In this document: positions 32,026-42,450 of the stretch, in pieces
Layout: every line of letters begins with the position of its first letter
Numbering within the stretch: the first letter of the stretch is position 1
Source: Novosphingobium sp. HII-3
GTDB taxonomy: Bacteria > Pseudomonadota > Alphaproteobacteria > Sphingomonadales > Sphingomonadaceae
Assembly (NCBI RefSeq): GCF_002916655.1
Contig: NZ_PPSM01000014.1
Coordinates: 372,001-436,000 of the forward strand
Reading direction: 5' to 3'
Length of the DNA stretch: 64,000 bases
Position numbers and translations under genes: made by a program
Notes under the pieces: model-generated
Told to the model about the DNA's origin: nothing
The model's database searches: none
The model's input: only the letters and a program-made list of their open reading frames with translations

Positions 32026-33051
32026 ATGACCGCGACAATGCCAAGCGCCCCGCTCTCCAGGCCCTCGACTCTCGATCTTATCGGCAACACCCCTCTGGTG
32101 CTGCTCGAGGGGCCGAGCGAAGCCGCCGGCTGCGAGATCTGGGGCAAGTGCGAGTTCGCCAATCCCGGCGCCTCGGTGAAGGACCGTGCCGCCCTGTGGA
32201 TCGTGCGCGATGCCGAGGAAAAGGGCCTGCTCAAGCCCGGCGGCACCATCGTCGAAGGTACGGCGGGCAATACCGGCATCGGCCTGGCGCTGGTGGCGAA
32301 TGCCCTGGGTTATCGCACCGTCATCGTCATGCCCGAGACACAGTCGCGGGAGAAGATGGACACCTTGCGCGCGCTCGGCGCGGAACTGGTGCTGGTCCCG
32401 GCCGCGCCCTTCTCGAACCCCGGCCATTTCGTTCACACCTCCCGCCGTCTTGCCGAGGAGACCGAAGGGGCGATCTGGGCGAACCAGTTCGACAACATCG
32501 CGAACCGCAAGTCGCACATCGAATCCACCGCTCCCGAGCTCTGGGAGCAGATGAATGGTCGCATCGACGGTTTCACCTGTGCGGCGGGCACCGGCGGGAC
32601 GATCGCGGGCACCGGCATGGGGCTGAAGGCGTTCGACGAGAACATCGTCGTGGCTCTGACAGACCCTCACGGCGCCGCCCTCTACAACTATTACGCCCAT
32701 GGCGAACTGAAGGCCGAGGGCAACTCGGTCGCCGAAGGGATCGGGCAGGGGCGCATCACCGCTAACCTCGAAGGTGCGCCCATCGACACCCAGTTCCGTG
32801 TCTCCGACCAGGAGGGCCTGGAATGGGTGCGCCGCCTCCTCAGCGAGGAGGGGCTGTGCCTTGGCCTTTCCTCGGGCATCAATGTGGCGGGCGCCGTGGC
32901 GCTCGGCCGCCAGCTCGTTGCCGAAGGGCGGGAGGATCCACGCGTCGTGACGATCTTGTGCGATACGGGCTTCCGATACCTGTCCTCGCTGTACAACCCG
33001 GAGTGGCTTGAAGCGAAAGGCCTGCCGGTCTTCCCTTGGCTGGCGCGGTGA
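32026..33051 (+). CDS. cysK: Cysteine synthase A family PLP enzyme
   Basis: Makes cysteine from O-acetylserine and sulfide. 341 residues from ATG 32026 (ATG 32038 is an alternative). The PLP lysine is in NPGASVKDRAALWIV, the substrate loop is GTAGNTGIGLAL, and the phosphate-binding GTGGTIAGTGMGL follows. The full CysK/CBS fold. No sulfur-assimilation genes are next to it, and O-acetylserine specificity is inferred from the family. Confidence 0.85.
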   Translation: MTATMPSAPLSRPSTLDLIGNTPLVLLEGPSEAAGCEIWGKCEFANPGASVKDRAALWIVRDAEEKGLLKPGGTIVEGTAGNTGIGLALVANALGYRTVIVMPETQSREKMDTLRALGAELVLVPAAPFSNPGHFVHTSRRLAEETEGAIWANQFDNIANRKSHIESTAPELWEQMNGRIDGFTCAAGTGGTIAGTGMGLKAFDENIVVALTDPHGAALYNYYAHGELKAEGNSVAEGIGQGRITANLEGAPIDTQFRVSDQEGLEWVRRLLSEEGLCLGLSSGINVAGAVALGRQLVAEGREDPRVVTILCDTGFRYLSSLYNPEWLEAKGLPVFPWLAR

Positions 33052-33097
33052 TGTAAGCCGGGAACGAACGGCAGGTGTTCTTCCGCCAACATGCACT

Positions 33098-33457
33098 ATG
33101 ATTGAGTCGCAAAGTATTCTCGAACCTCTGAAAACGGCGCAGCACTATACGCCGCGGTCCGCGCGTGAACTGCGCTCGCAGGCCGTGTACCGGCTGCAGG
33201 TGGGCCTGTTCGGCCTTTGTGCGATGCTGCTGATCGTCGGCCTCGCCAACGTCATCCGCGACCGTCTGCGACTTTCGGAAAGCGCCGACCCCATCCAGCA
33301 GGTCGTCGCCGTCGACGCGAAGCCGACGAAGGCTGCCAGCGATCCGCTGGCCGACATCGGCGTCGTGCCGTCTGCCGATACGACCACCCGTTCCAAGCCG
33401 TCACCCATCCCCGACGCGGAGATGACGGATGAGCCAGGTGCGCCTGTCGCGCCGTAG
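33098..33457 (+). CDS. Small single-pass membrane protein, unknown function
   Basis: 119 residues from ATG 33098. Charged N-terminus of about 30 residues, one membrane helix at about 34-53 (LQVGLFGLCAMLLIVGLANV), and a Pro/Ala/Asp-rich periplasmic tail. It starts 46 nt after cysK and overlaps the next lipoprotein gene by 29 nt, so the two are co-expressed. I do not recognise the family. Confidence 0.65.
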   Translation: MIESQSILEPLKTAQHYTPRSARELRSQAVYRLQVGLFGLCAMLLIVGLANVIRDRLRLSESADPIQQVVAVDAKPTKAASDPLADIGVVPSADTTTRSKPSPIPDAEMTDEPGAPVAP

Positions 33458-34247
33458 CCGTCGTGTCCTCCTGCCGGGCTTCCTGCTGGGACCCTTGCTG
33501 GCCGCCTGCGGATCCGGTGGCGCGGAGAACCTGGAGACGGCCAGCCAGCAAACGATCGGGCTCTATTCCAGCCTGCCGATAGCCTGGAACGAGAGCAGCG
33601 ATATCCGCGGTCTGCTTGCGGATGACCATCCTCCACACTGGGCTCTTCGGCTGTTGCGCGACAGAGGAAAGGTAGTGCCGCTCGATTCGCTTGCCGATGC
33701 GACTGGAAAGCTGCCGCTGCCGCTCTCCGCCGTCCTCGTTCTTGCGCAGCCCCGGCCCCTCACGCCGCAGGAGAATGTCGCCCTTGACGCCTGGGTGCGC
33801 CAGGGAGGGCGGGTGCTGCTGTTCGTCGATCCCCTTCTCACCGCCCATTCCCTCTTCGGCCCCGGTGACCCGCGCCGGCCGCAGGACGTCGCCATGATGT
33901 CCCCGATCCTCGCGCGGTGGGGTCTGGGGCTCGAGTTCGACGAGGCGCAGCCCGCCGGGGAGCGCGAGGCCGAGCTCGCCGCCGGTTCGGTGCCGGTCAA
34001 TCTCGCGGGGCGCTTCCGGGCCTTGGGGAAAGCTGGGGAAGGGGCTTCCGGGAAAACCGGGGATGCGGTCGCGTCCTGCGACATTTCCGCGCAAGGGCTG
34101 CTGGCGGAGTGCCTCTCCGGCCGCGGCCGGATCGTCGCTTTTGCCGATGCGGCCTTGCTTGAGAGCCCTGAAAATCCGGGGATCATAACGGCACGTCGCG
34201 ATGCCCTTGCTGCGCTACTTTCTCGGCTGACCGCCGCGCCCCGCTGA
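33429..34247 (+). CDS. Lipoprotein with DUF4350-like domain
   Basis: 272 residues from ATG 33429, with GGAG at good spacing. Lipobox LLAAC at about residue 27. The body contains a Rossmann-like stretch SAVLVLAQPRPLTPQENVA then LDAWVRQGGRVLLFVDPLL, the pattern seen in DUF4350 and in GldG-like auxiliary proteins of ABC exporters, where it is thought to bind ligand non-catalytically. No ABC genes are adjacent. Overlaps the small membrane protein gene by 29 nt. Confidence 0.65.
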   Translation: MSQVRLSRRSRRVLLPGFLLGPLLAACGSGGAENLETASQQTIGLYSSLPIAWNESSDIRGLLADDHPPHWALRLLRDRGKVVPLDSLADATGKLPLPLSAVLVLAQPRPLTPQENVALDAWVRQGGRVLLFVDPLLTAHSLFGPGDPRRPQDVAMMSPILARWGLGLEFDEAQPAGEREAELAAGSVPVNLAGRFRALGKAGEGASGKTGDAVASCDISAQGLLAECLSGRGRIVAFADAALLESPENPGIITARRDALAALLSRLTAAPR

Positions 34248-34411
34248 AGCCCGTCCGCGGTGAAGATTTCGTAATACCGGGGATGACGCGGGACGGCGCA
34301 GGTGCGCCTGCTGACCCCGATATTCGTCTGAATAGACGCGGTTTTTTGCTTCCGAAATGTCAGCGCAGAGTAAAGGCCTCGTCTATCCAAGGGCAGTTCA
34401 CCGTAGAAATA

Positions 34412-34452
34412 CCCTCGTTTCCCCACATTTCCCTTTTATCCCCGATCTTCCC
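34412..34452. promoter_or_regulatory. Phased CCC repeats, probable MraZ operator of the dcw cluster
   Basis: Within the 340-bp gap before mraZ, five CCC blocks recur every 9-10 bp (412-414, 421-424, 431-433, 440-443, 450-452). Read on the minus strand they are GGGA-type repeats. MraZ binds direct repeats of TGGGN spaced by 5 nt, i.e. a 10-bp period. A TATAGA -10-like hexamer (34455-34460) follows at once. The remaining leader has one GC hairpin (34514-34534) without a T-tract and no gene. Confidence 0.55.
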
Positions 34453-34586
34453 GTTATAGAACACCGTCAATCGGAAAGACTGAGTCTCGCCGCGCCTGAT
34501 TCAGGTGCGGACCCCCGGCGCGCGCGCCGCCGGGTGCGGGGCTCATTATCGTCCGGGATGGCAACACAGGGGCATCACAAACGGGA

Positions 34587-35093
34587 ATGGCGGGGCAGCC
34601 ATACATCTACAGCGGACCGGGCTTCTCGCTTCTGCGCGACAAGAACCGTTTCGTGCTGCCCAAGGAGCTTCGCTCCCCCGTCCGCGATTCCAGTGGCAAG
34701 GACGTGCTTTGTCTTGCCAAGCATGCCGAATGGAAATGCCTTGTCGGGTTCGGCCTCTCCCGCGTCGATGATTTCGAAGCGCAGCTCGACGCCGAGCAGA
34801 CCCGCGCTGATGGCGCCGGGAAGCCTTTCAATCGCGACAGCCGGGCCATGCAGCTCTACAACTTTCAGCAGGTGCCCTTCGATGGCAGTGGCCGCTTCAC
34901 GATGCCCGAGGCTCTGGCCGGGCTTGCCGCCGTTGGTGACCAGCTCTTCTTCCAGGGGATCGGCCGCACCGGCATCCTGATCTGGAATCCCGACGAGCTC
35001 TACAAACATGCCGACGATCCCGCCTTCGAGGCGGCGATCGCAACCTGCCGCTCTCTCCAGGAAGCGGAACTCGCAAAGGCGAAGAAGTCGTGA
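34587..35093 (+). CDS. mraZ: Transcriptional regulator MraZ
   Basis: 168 residues with two SpoVT/AbrB-like MraZ repeats: [20 protein letters not shown] and [24 protein letters not shown]-binding ring protein that represses its own dcw operon in E. coli. First gene of the dcw cluster; its stop overlaps the rsmH GTG by 4 nt. Confidence 0.92.
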   Translation: MAGQPYIYSGPGFSLLRDKNRFVLPKELRSPVRDSSGKDVLCLAKHAEWKCLVGFGLSRVDDFEAQLDAEQTRADGAGKPFNRDSRAMQLYNFQQVPFDGSGRFTMPEALAGLAAVGDQLFFQGIGRTGILIWNPDELYKHADDPAFEAAIATCRSLQEAELAKAKKS

Positions 35094-36091
35094 GTGCCCC
35101 CGGTCAGCCGCATATCCCGGTCCTTCTCGAGGAAGTGGTCGCCGCCCTCGCCCCGCGCGAGGGCGACGTGATCGTCGATGCCACCCTCGGAGCCGGCGGC
35201 TACACCCGCCGCCTGCTGGACGCCGGCGCGACGGTGCACGCGTTCGACCGCGATCCCGACGCGATCGCCGCGGTGGAAAACAATCCGGGGAAATGGCCGG
35301 AGCTTGCCAGCAATCCACCGCGCCTCGTGTTGCACCCGCGCCGCTTCTCCGAAATGGTCGAGGGTCTCGGTGAACGGGGTATCGACAAGGTTGATGGCGT
35401 CGTCATGGACATCGGCGTATCCTCCATGCAGCTCGATCAGGCGGAGCGCGGCTTTGCGTTCGGCGCCGATGGCCCGCTGGACATGCGCATGAGCCAGGAC
35501 GGCCCTTCCGCTGCAGACTTTCTGAACGGGGCCGACGAGGCCGAGATCGCCGACGTGCTTTACCTGTATGGAGAGGAGCGCCAGTCCCGCCGCGTGGCGC
35601 GGGCCATTGTCGCCGCGCGTCCGCTTGCCACCACTGGCGATCTCGCCCGCGTGGTGCGCAAGGCGCTGGGCTACAACCCGGCCTACAAAGGAAACGCGGC
35701 GCAAAAGGATCCCGCGATCCGCAGCTTCCAGGCCGTGCGCATCCACGTGAACGGGGAACTGGACGAGCTTGAAGCGGCGCTCGGCGGTGCCGAGACGCTG
35801 CTGCGCGAAGGTGGACGGCTGGCGGTCGTGACCTTCCACAGCCTTGAGGATCGCAAGGTCAAGCGCTTCCTGCGCGATGCGGGCAGCGCGGCGCGTGCGA
35901 CCTCGCGCCACCTGCCGCAGACCGCCACCGCGCCCGCGCCCTTCACTCAGGTGTCGAAGGGGATTCGGCCGGGGGAGGCGGAACTGGAAGCCAACCCCCG
36001 CTCGCGCTCGGCCACCCTGCGCAGCGCGGTACGAACCGATGCTCCCCCTCGAATGCCTGATGGCGCCCCCGGTCGAAGGAATGCCGCATGA
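35090..36091 (+). CDS. rsmH: 16S rRNA (cytosine1402-N4)-methyltransferase RsmH
   Basis: Methylates C1402 of 16S rRNA using S-adenosylmethionine. 333 residues from GTG 35090. [13 protein letters not shown] opening, SAM loop [26 protein letters not shown] and the C-terminal SFHSLEDR-type block ([14 protein letters not shown]). Translationally coupled to mraZ and ftsL by 4-nt overlaps. Confidence 0.95.
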   Translation: MSAPGQPHIPVLLEEVVAALAPREGDVIVDATLGAGGYTRRLLDAGATVHAFDRDPDAIAAVENNPGKWPELASNPPRLVLHPRRFSEMVEGLGERGIDKVDGVVMDIGVSSMQLDQAERGFAFGADGPLDMRMSQDGPSAADFLNGADEAEIADVLYLYGEERQSRRVARAIVAARPLATTGDLARVVRKALGYNPAYKGNAAQKDPAIRSFQAVRIHVNGELDELEAALGGAETLLREGGRLAVVTFHSLEDRKVKRFLRDAGSAARATSRHLPQTATAPAPFTQVSKGIRPGEAELEANPRSRSATLRSAVRTDAPPRMPDGAPGRRNAA

Positions 36092-36642
36092 ACCTGACCA
36101 GTGACCGCATCCGATCGATCGGCTGGGTGTCCGCGCTGGTGATCTGCGGCGCCGTGACCGTGGGCCTCACGCTGCGCGTCAACGCGGTGAAGAGCCAGGT
36201 GCACGACACCGAAAAGAAGATTGTCTGGGTGAAGCAGGACATCGACTTTCTGGAAACGGAATTCCAGACCCGCTCCAATCAGCAGGCACTGAGCGACCTC
36301 AACGAGCTTGAGTTCGGCTACAAGGCCCCGACGGCCGCGCAGTACATCGAAGGCGAACGCCAGCTTGCCGCCCTCGGCGTGCCTGCCGGACCGGGCGCCC
36401 CCGCGCCGATCCGCTACGCCAATGCCGACGCTCCGGGCAGCGCTGCCGGAGAGGGATCGCTGCTGGCGATGGTTTCCCCGGTGGCGGGCGCGACGGCGGC
36501 AGCCCTCGCGGAGAGTTCAAAGGCCACGGCCGCCTCGCGGGACGACGGTCGCGATCCGGAACGTGCGGCGCTTGCGCGTGATGCCGCGGCTCTCAGCAAG
36601 CGCCTCGCTCACATCGAGGTCGCCGAGGCGGCCAAACAGTGA
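36088..36642 (+). CDS. ftsL: Cell division protein FtsL
   Basis: 184 residues: short cytoplasmic N-terminus, one membrane helix at about residues 11-29, a coiled coil ([19 protein letters not shown]) and a Pro/Ala-rich extension of about 90 residues not found in E. coli FtsL. Divisome scaffold that activates FtsWI with FtsB/FtsQ. Naming depends largely on position between rsmH and ftsI plus topology. Confidence 0.8.
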   Translation: MNLTSDRIRSIGWVSALVICGAVTVGLTLRVNAVKSQVHDTEKKIVWVKQDIDFLETEFQTRSNQQALSDLNELEFGYKAPTAAQYIEGERQLAALGVPAGPGAPAPIRYANADAPGSAAGEGSLLAMVSPVAGATAAALAESSKATAASRDDGRDPERAALARDAAALSKRLAHIEVAEAAKQ

Positions 36643-38411
36643 ACGCCCCTGCCTTTCCCCTCGGCACGATCCCCACCACGGTCTCGGTCGGGCGTCGGCG
36701 GTTGGTGAACGTGCGCCAGCGCTCGCTGCTGGTCGCCAAGATGCGCACCCTGTGGGTGCTGGGCGTGTTCGTGCTGATCACGGTCCTGGCGCTCTTGCGC
36801 ATCGTCTATCTTGGCTTCACGGGCGCGACGCCGCGTCAGATCGATCTGGCGGGGCTGCTCGTTCCGGACCGGGGCGAGATCGTGGACCGCAACGGCGTGC
36901 CGCTGGCGCGCGATTTTCGCGTCTACTCGCTCTGGTTCAATCCCAAGGCTATGACTGAGGGCTCCTCGCTGATCCACAGTCCCGAGGAAGTGACCGCCAA
37001 GCTCGTGGCGATCTTCCCCGACCTTGATCATGACGACATCCTGGCGCGTCTGCGCGCGGGCCGCCCGAGCTACCTGCGCAAGTCGCTGCTGCCCGAGGAC
37101 GCCAACAAGGTCCACGCGCTGGGCGAACCGGCGCTGGAGTTCCCGCTGGAGGCGACCCGTTTCTATCCGCAAGGATCGATGGCGGCGCACGTGCTGGGCT
37201 ATGTCGACAGCTACGGCAAGGGCAAGGTCGGCATGGAGGAGGCGTTCAACGACCAGTTGATCAGCCCCGAAGGGCGCATGAACCCGTCCGTCCTGTCGAT
37301 CGACTTTCGCGTGCAGAGCGCGCTGGAGGACGAACTGGCCCGCGCCATACAGCTCAGCCAGGCCAAGGGCGCGGCGGGTGTCATTCTCGACGTCGATACG
37401 GGCGAGATCCTGGCTCTCGCCTCGCTGCCCTCGTTCGATCCCAACCACGTCAAGCCCAACGACATGGTCGTCACACCAGAGCAGGCCGCCCAGGGCGAAG
37501 TCCCGCACGGCTTCAACCGCGTGACCAACCAGGTCTACGAACTCGGCTCCACCTTCAAGCCGCTCACGGTCGCAGCGGCGCTGGACGCGGGCACGATCAC
37601 CGATCTTGGCCGCCGATTCCCGGCCAGCCCGCTGCGGGTCGGGCGCTTCACCATCAACGACACGCACCGCTACGGCGCCACGCTCAACGTGCCTGAAACG
37701 CTGATCCACTCCTCCAACATCGTCACCGCTCATATCGCCGACGAACTCGGCGGCGTCAGGCTCAAGAAGACGATGGAGTCGCTGGGCATGAACGAGCGGC
37801 CGTACGTGGAGCTGCCCGCACGCGGTTTCCCGATCTGGGCGCGGGGTGAATGGCCGCGCCTGCGGACCATGACCGTCGCCTATGGCCACGGCATCGCCGT
37901 CACGCCGCTCCACCTCGCCTCTGCCTACGCCGCGCTCGTCAACGGCGGGATCTGGCGTCCGGCGACCCTCAAGAAGTTGGCGCCCTCGGATGTTCCCGAA
38001 GGCCGCCGGGTGTTCAAGGCCTCCACCAGCGCGCGGATGCGCCAGCTGCTGCGGATGATCGTGCAGTACGGCACCGGCCGCAAGGCGGACGCTCCGGGCT
38101 TCCGGGTCGGGGGCAAGACGGGTTCGGCCGAGAAGCCGGGCGCGGGCGGTTATCGGCGCCACTCGCTGATCTCGACCTTCGCGGCCGCCTTCCCGATGGA
38201 CAAGCCGCGCTACGTGGTGATCTCGATGATGGATGAGCCGCAGGGTACGGCGGCCACGTCCTACCAGCGCACGGCCGCGTGGAACGCCGCTCCCGTGATC
38301 CAGCGGGTGGTGCCCCGCATCGGACCGCTGCTCGGCATCATGCCCGATGAAACGCGCGACATCGACACCAGCGACCTCAGGCCGCTGGTCCCCGGGGGAG
38401 ACGCCGAATAA
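36639..38411 (+). CDS. ftsI: Septal peptidoglycan transpeptidase FtsI (PBP3)
   Basis: 590 residues from GTG 36639, overlapping ftsL by 4 nt. One N-terminal membrane helix, PBP dimerisation domain, then transpeptidase motifs in order: active-site SxxK in LGSTFKPLTV, SxN in IHSSNIVTAH, and KTG in VGGKTGSAEKPG. It cross-links septal peptidoglycan with FtsW. Confidence 0.95.
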   Translation: MNAPAFPLGTIPTTVSVGRRRLVNVRQRSLLVAKMRTLWVLGVFVLITVLALLRIVYLGFTGATPRQIDLAGLLVPDRGEIVDRNGVPLARDFRVYSLWFNPKAMTEGSSLIHSPEEVTAKLVAIFPDLDHDDILARLRAGRPSYLRKSLLPEDANKVHALGEPALEFPLEATRFYPQGSMAAHVLGYVDSYGKGKVGMEEAFNDQLISPEGRMNPSVLSIDFRVQSALEDELARAIQLSQAKGAAGVILDVDTGEILALASLPSFDPNHVKPNDMVVTPEQAAQGEVPHGFNRVTNQVYELGSTFKPLTVAAALDAGTITDLGRRFPASPLRVGRFTINDTHRYGATLNVPETLIHSSNIVTAHIADELGGVRLKKTMESLGMNERPYVELPARGFPIWARGEWPRLRTMTVAYGHGIAVTPLHLASAYAALVNGGIWRPATLKKLAPSDVPEGRRVFKASTSARMRQLLRMIVQYGTGRKADAPGFRVGGKTGSAEKPGAGGYRRHSLISTFAAAFPMDKPRYVVISMMDEPQGTAATSYQRTAAWNAAPVIQRVVPRIGPLLGIMPDETRDIDTSDLRPLVPGGDAE

Positions 38412-39883
38412 TGAAACTCTCCGTCCTGTGCAGCGCCGCCGGGGTCTCTCCGGCAACGAAGGACCCGGTGGACGACGTCACCGTCACCGGCTTTGCGATC
38501 GACAACCGCAAGGTTGCGCCGGGCACCATCTTCGGCGCCTTTCGCGGCGCCCGCTTCAACGGCGAGGATTTCATTCCCGCCGCGATCCAGGCCGGCGCAG
38601 TCGCGATCGTCGCACATCCTGACGCCGTGGTGGAAGGCGCGCTTCATTTCGCCGACCCCGAACCGCGCCGCCTCTTCGCGCGCCTTGCCGCGCCGTTTTT
38701 CGCGCCCGTGCCCGAAACTCTGGTCGCCGTCACCGGAACCAACGGCAAGACCTCGACCGTCGAGCTTACCCGGCAGCTCTGGCGCATGGCGGGTCATCGC
38801 GCGGCCTCGATCGGCACCCTTGGCGTCACCACCAGCGACGAAACCGTCTCCACCGGGCTGACGACGCCGGATATCGCGACGTTCCTGGCGAACCTTGCCG
38901 GTCTCGCCCGGGAAGGGGTGACGCATGTCGCCTACGAGGCGTCGAGCCACGGTCTTTCGCAGTTCCGCATCGAGGGGCCGCGGGTGGCGGCGGGCGCCTT
39001 CACCAACCTCAGCCGCGATCATCTCGATTATCACGCGACGATGGATGAATATTTCGCCGCGAAGATGCGCCTCTTCGATGAGGTCGTCGCCGAGGGTGGG
39101 ACGGCTGTCGTCTGGGCTGACGACGCGTGGTCGGACAAAGCGATGGAACATGCCCGCCTGCGCGGGCTCAGGCTTTTCACCGTTGGCGAAAAGGGCGCGG
39201 ACATTCGCCTCGTCGGCCGCACGCCCAGCGGGCTGGGCCAGAAGCTGGAGATCGAGCACGCGGGCCGCGCGCGGATCATCGACCTGCCGCTGATCGGCGC
39301 ATATCAGGCCGCCAACGCGCTCGTCGCGGCGGGGCTGGTGCTGGCGACGGGCGGGGACGTGGATGCCACGTTCGATGCGATGAAGCGGCTCGTGACCGTG
39401 CGGGGCCGCATCGAGCGGGCGGCGATCACGCCGGCCGGCGCTCCCGTCTATGTGGATTACGCGCATACGCCGGACGCGCTGGAAGCCGCGATGGCGGCCC
39501 TGCGCCCGCACGTCAGCGGCCGGCTGATCGTGGTATTCGGCGCCGGCGGCGATCGCGACCAGGGCAAGCGGCCGGAAATGGGCCGGGTGGCGGACGAGGG
39601 GGCAGACCTCGCTATCGTCACCGACGACAACCCGCGCGGCGAGGATCCGGCCGCGATACGGGCAATGGTGTTGGCGGGCATGGGGCCAGCCGCGCGTGAA
39701 GTGGGCGACCGGCGCAAGGCCATCGGGCTCGCGGTCGCAGAAGCCGGGGCTGGGGACATCGTCCTCATCGCGGGCAAGGGGCACGAACAGGGGCAGATCA
39801 TCGGCAGCGGCGACAACGTGCGCGTCCTGCCATTCGACGACGTCACGGTGGCCAGGGAAATGGCTGGCTCACTGGGGAGGTAG
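38411..39883 (+). CDS. murE: UDP-MurNAc-tripeptide synthetase MurE
   Basis: Adds the third stem-peptide residue. 490 residues; ATP loop TGTNGKTSTVELTRQ at about residue 112, and the DNPR motif (VTDDNPRGEDPAAI) that marks meso-diaminopimelate specificity. The start shares one base with the ftsI stop. Confidence 0.95.
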   Translation: MKLSVLCSAAGVSPATKDPVDDVTVTGFAIDNRKVAPGTIFGAFRGARFNGEDFIPAAIQAGAVAIVAHPDAVVEGALHFADPEPRRLFARLAAPFFAPVPETLVAVTGTNGKTSTVELTRQLWRMAGHRAASIGTLGVTTSDETVSTGLTTPDIATFLANLAGLAREGVTHVAYEASSHGLSQFRIEGPRVAAGAFTNLSRDHLDYHATMDEYFAAKMRLFDEVVAEGGTAVVWADDAWSDKAMEHARLRGLRLFTVGEKGADIRLVGRTPSGLGQKLEIEHAGRARIIDLPLIGAYQAANALVAAGLVLATGGDVDATFDAMKRLVTVRGRIERAAITPAGAPVYVDYAHTPDALEAAMAALRPHVSGRLIVVFGAGGDRDQGKRPEMGRVADEGADLAIVTDDNPRGEDPAAIRAMVLAGMGPAAREVGDRRKAIGLAVAEAGAGDIVLIAGKGHEQGQIIGSGDNVRVLPFDDVTVAREMAGSLGR

Positions 39884-39886
39884 GAT

Positions 39887-41350
39887 ATGAACGCTGTCAC
39901 CCGGATCCTCGACTGGCCCGCAACGCCGCTTGAGGAGAGCCCGCTGGTCCTCTGGGACGCCGTCACCATCGCGCGCGTGGTCGGCGGGGTGGCGAGTTCC
40001 GACTTCACCGTGTCCGGGGTGGAGATCGACAGCCGGGACGTCCAGCCCGGCGACCTGTTCTTCGCGCTCAAGGGCGAGGCGATGGACGGCCACCGCTTTG
40101 TCGAAGCCGCCTTCGCGAAAGGCGCGGCTGGCGCTGTCGTCGATCGTCCCGTCAACGGCCCGCACATCCTTGTCGAAGACACCCTGCAGGCGCTGGAGCG
40201 GCTCGGCGCCGCCGCCCGCCTGCGCGCCCGTGGCCCGATCATCGGCGTCACCGGCTCGGTCGGCAAGACGGGCGTGAAGGAGATGCTGTTCGCCGCGCTG
40301 GACCGGGCGAGCCGTGGCGACGCGCATCGCTCGGTCAAAAGCTACAACAACCACGTGGGCGTGCCGCTGAGCCTTGCCCGCATGCCGGCCCGGGCACGTT
40401 TCGGCGTGTTCGAGATGGGCATGAACCATGCTGGTGAGATCGCCGCGCTCACCCGGCAGGTCCGCCCGGACGTGGCGCTGATCACCACGATCGCGCCCGC
40501 CCATATCGAGATGCTCGGCTCAGAGGAGGCGATCGCCGACGCGAAGGCCGAGATCTTCGAGGGGCTGGAGGAGGGCGGCACGGCCATCATTCCCGCCGAC
40601 AGCGAGCATTTCCTTCGGCTTCGGGATGCCGCGACCGCCTGCGGTGCCAGGGTGGTGTCCTTCGGCAAGGCCGCCGACGCCGACGTGCGGCTTCTGGACG
40701 CAGTGCCCTCCGCCGATGGAGGCTCCCTCGTCACGGCCGATATGGGCGACCGGCGCGTGTGCTATACGGTAGCGGCGCCCGGCGAACATCAGGTGATCAA
40801 TTCGCTCGCGGTCATGGCGGCCGTCCGGGCCGTCAAGGGCGATCTCGGCGCGGCCGGGGTGGCGCTTGCCGAAATGGGCGGGCTCGCCGGACGCGGCGCG
40901 AGGATGCAGATCCCGGTGGGAGGGGACGGCGAAACCGCGCTCCTGATCGATGAGAGCTACAACGCGAACCCGGCTTCGATGCGGGCGACGCTGGCGCAGC
41001 TGGGGCGGACCCCGGCGAACCGCCGTATTGCGGTTCTGGGCGCGATGAAGGAGCTGGGCAGCCATGGTCCGGACTACCATACCGCCCTTGCCGGTCCGCT
41101 GCGTGACGCCGGTGTCGACTATGCGCTTCTGGTGGGCGACGAAATGGCCGCGCTCGCCGTGGAGTTGGGGAAATCGGACGCGGCGGCGCTTGGCAAAAGG
41201 GTTGCCTTCGCTCATTGCCCGAGCGTGCGGGAAGCTGTCGAAACCTTGCGGGCTTTCGGGCTCCAGCGGGACGATGCGATTCTCGTCAAGGGTTCGAATT
41301 CAGTGGGTCTCGCAGCGCTCGTAAGCGCGTTCGGCAAGCAGGAAGGGTAG
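39887..41350 (+). CDS. murF: UDP-MurNAc-pentapeptide synthetase MurF
   Basis: Adds D-Ala-D-Ala to the UDP-MurNAc-tripeptide. 487 residues; ATP loop [15 protein letters not shown], then [14 protein letters not shown] and the C-terminal [17 protein letters not shown]. Begins 3 nt after murE. Confidence 0.95.
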   Translation: MNAVTRILDWPATPLEESPLVLWDAVTIARVVGGVASSDFTVSGVEIDSRDVQPGDLFFALKGEAMDGHRFVEAAFAKGAAGAVVDRPVNGPHILVEDTLQALERLGAAARLRARGPIIGVTGSVGKTGVKEMLFAALDRASRGDAHRSVKSYNNHVGVPLSLARMPARARFGVFEMGMNHAGEIAALTRQVRPDVALITTIAPAHIEMLGSEEAIADAKAEIFEGLEEGGTAIIPADSEHFLRLRDAATACGARVVSFGKAADADVRLLDAVPSADGGSLVTADMGDRRVCYTVAAPGEHQVINSLAVMAAVRAVKGDLGAAGVALAEMGGLAGRGARMQIPVGGDGETALLIDESYNANPASMRATLAQLGRTPANRRIAVLGAMKELGSHGPDYHTALAGPLRDAGVDYALLVGDEMAALAVELGKSDAAALGKRVAFAHCPSVREAVETLRAFGLQRDDAILVKGSNSVGLAALVSAFGKQEG

Positions 41351-41367
41351 GGGCGAAAGCCCGCAAG

Positions 41368-42438
41368 ATGCTGTATCTCATCGCAGAATGGTTCCAGTAC
41401 GAGGGACTGTCCAACCTCTTCCGCTACCAGACGTTCCGCTCGGGCGCGGCCTTCATGACGGCGCTTGTCATCGGGCTGATCATCGGCCCCAAGTTCATCA
41501 ACATGCTGCGTGTGCGCCAGGGCAAGGGGCAGCCGATCCGCGAGGACGGTCCGCAAAGCCACCTGGCGAAGCGCGGGACGCCGACCATGGGCGGCCTCAT
41601 GATCCTGACCGCGCTGATCGGGTCGATGGTGCTGTTCATGGACGTGACGAACCCGTTCGTCTGGGCCTGCATCGCGGTGACAGTGGGCTTCGGCCTGATC
41701 GGCTTCATGGACGACTACGACAAGGTGACCAAGCGCCACCACGCCGGTCTGTCGAGCAAGGTGCGGCTGCTGCTGGAATTCGTGGTCGCGGGCATTGCCG
41801 CCTACATCATCGTCAGCCAGATCAGCACCAACCTTTACGTGCCGTTCCTCTCCGGGCGCTATATCCCGCTGGGGTGGCTTTATTACGTCTTCGCAGCCGT
41901 GGTGATCGTCGGGGCGGGTAACGCCGTCAACCTGACGGACGGCCTCGACGGCCTGGCCACGATGCCGGTCATCATCGCAGCCGGTACGTTCGCGATCATC
42001 TGTTATCTCGCCGGCCGCGTCGACTACGCGAACTACCTCGGCATCCCCCACGTGCCGCGCGCGGGCGAACTGGCGATCTTCTGCGCGGGAATCATGGGTG
42101 CAGGGCTCGCCTTCCTGTGGTTCAACGCGCCGCCCGCCGCCGTGTTCATGGGTGACACCGGGAGCCTCGCGCTCGGCGGCGCGCTCGGCTGCATCGCGGT
42201 TGCCGCGCACCACGAGATCGTGCTCGCCATCGTTGGCGGCCTGTTCGTCCTGGAAGCGGCCTCCGTCATCATTCAGGTGTTCTGGTTCAAGCGCACCGGG
42301 CGTCGCGTCTTCCGGATGGCGCCGATCCACCACCACTTCGAGCAGAAAGGCTGGCGCGAATCGACGGTTGTGATCCGTTTCTGGATCATCTCCATCGTCC
42401 TCGCGGTGCTCGGCCTTGCCACTCTGAAGCTGCGATAA
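41368..42438 (+). CDS. mraY: Phospho-N-acetylmuramoyl-pentapeptide-transferase MraY
   Basis: Makes lipid I at the inner membrane. 356 residues from ATG 41368, about ten membrane segments. Signature blocks: [26 protein letters not shown] (catalytic Asp region) and [13 protein letters not shown]. The frame runs further upstream into murF but without a start context. Confidence 0.95.
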   Translation: MLYLIAEWFQYEGLSNLFRYQTFRSGAAFMTALVIGLIIGPKFINMLRVRQGKGQPIREDGPQSHLAKRGTPTMGGLMILTALIGSMVLFMDVTNPFVWACIAVTVGFGLIGFMDDYDKVTKRHHAGLSSKVRLLLEFVVAGIAAYIIVSQISTNLYVPFLSGRYIPLGWLYYVFAAVVIVGAGNAVNLTDGLDGLATMPVIIAAGTFAIICYLAGRVDYANYLGIPHVPRAGELAIFCAGIMGAGLAFLWFNAPPAAVFMGDTGSLALGGALGCIAVAAHHEIVLAIVGGLFVLEAASVIIQVFWFKRTGRRVFRMAPIHHHFEQKGWRESTVVIRFWIISIVLAVLGLATLKLR

Positions 42439-42450
42439 GGGGGCGGGCGC

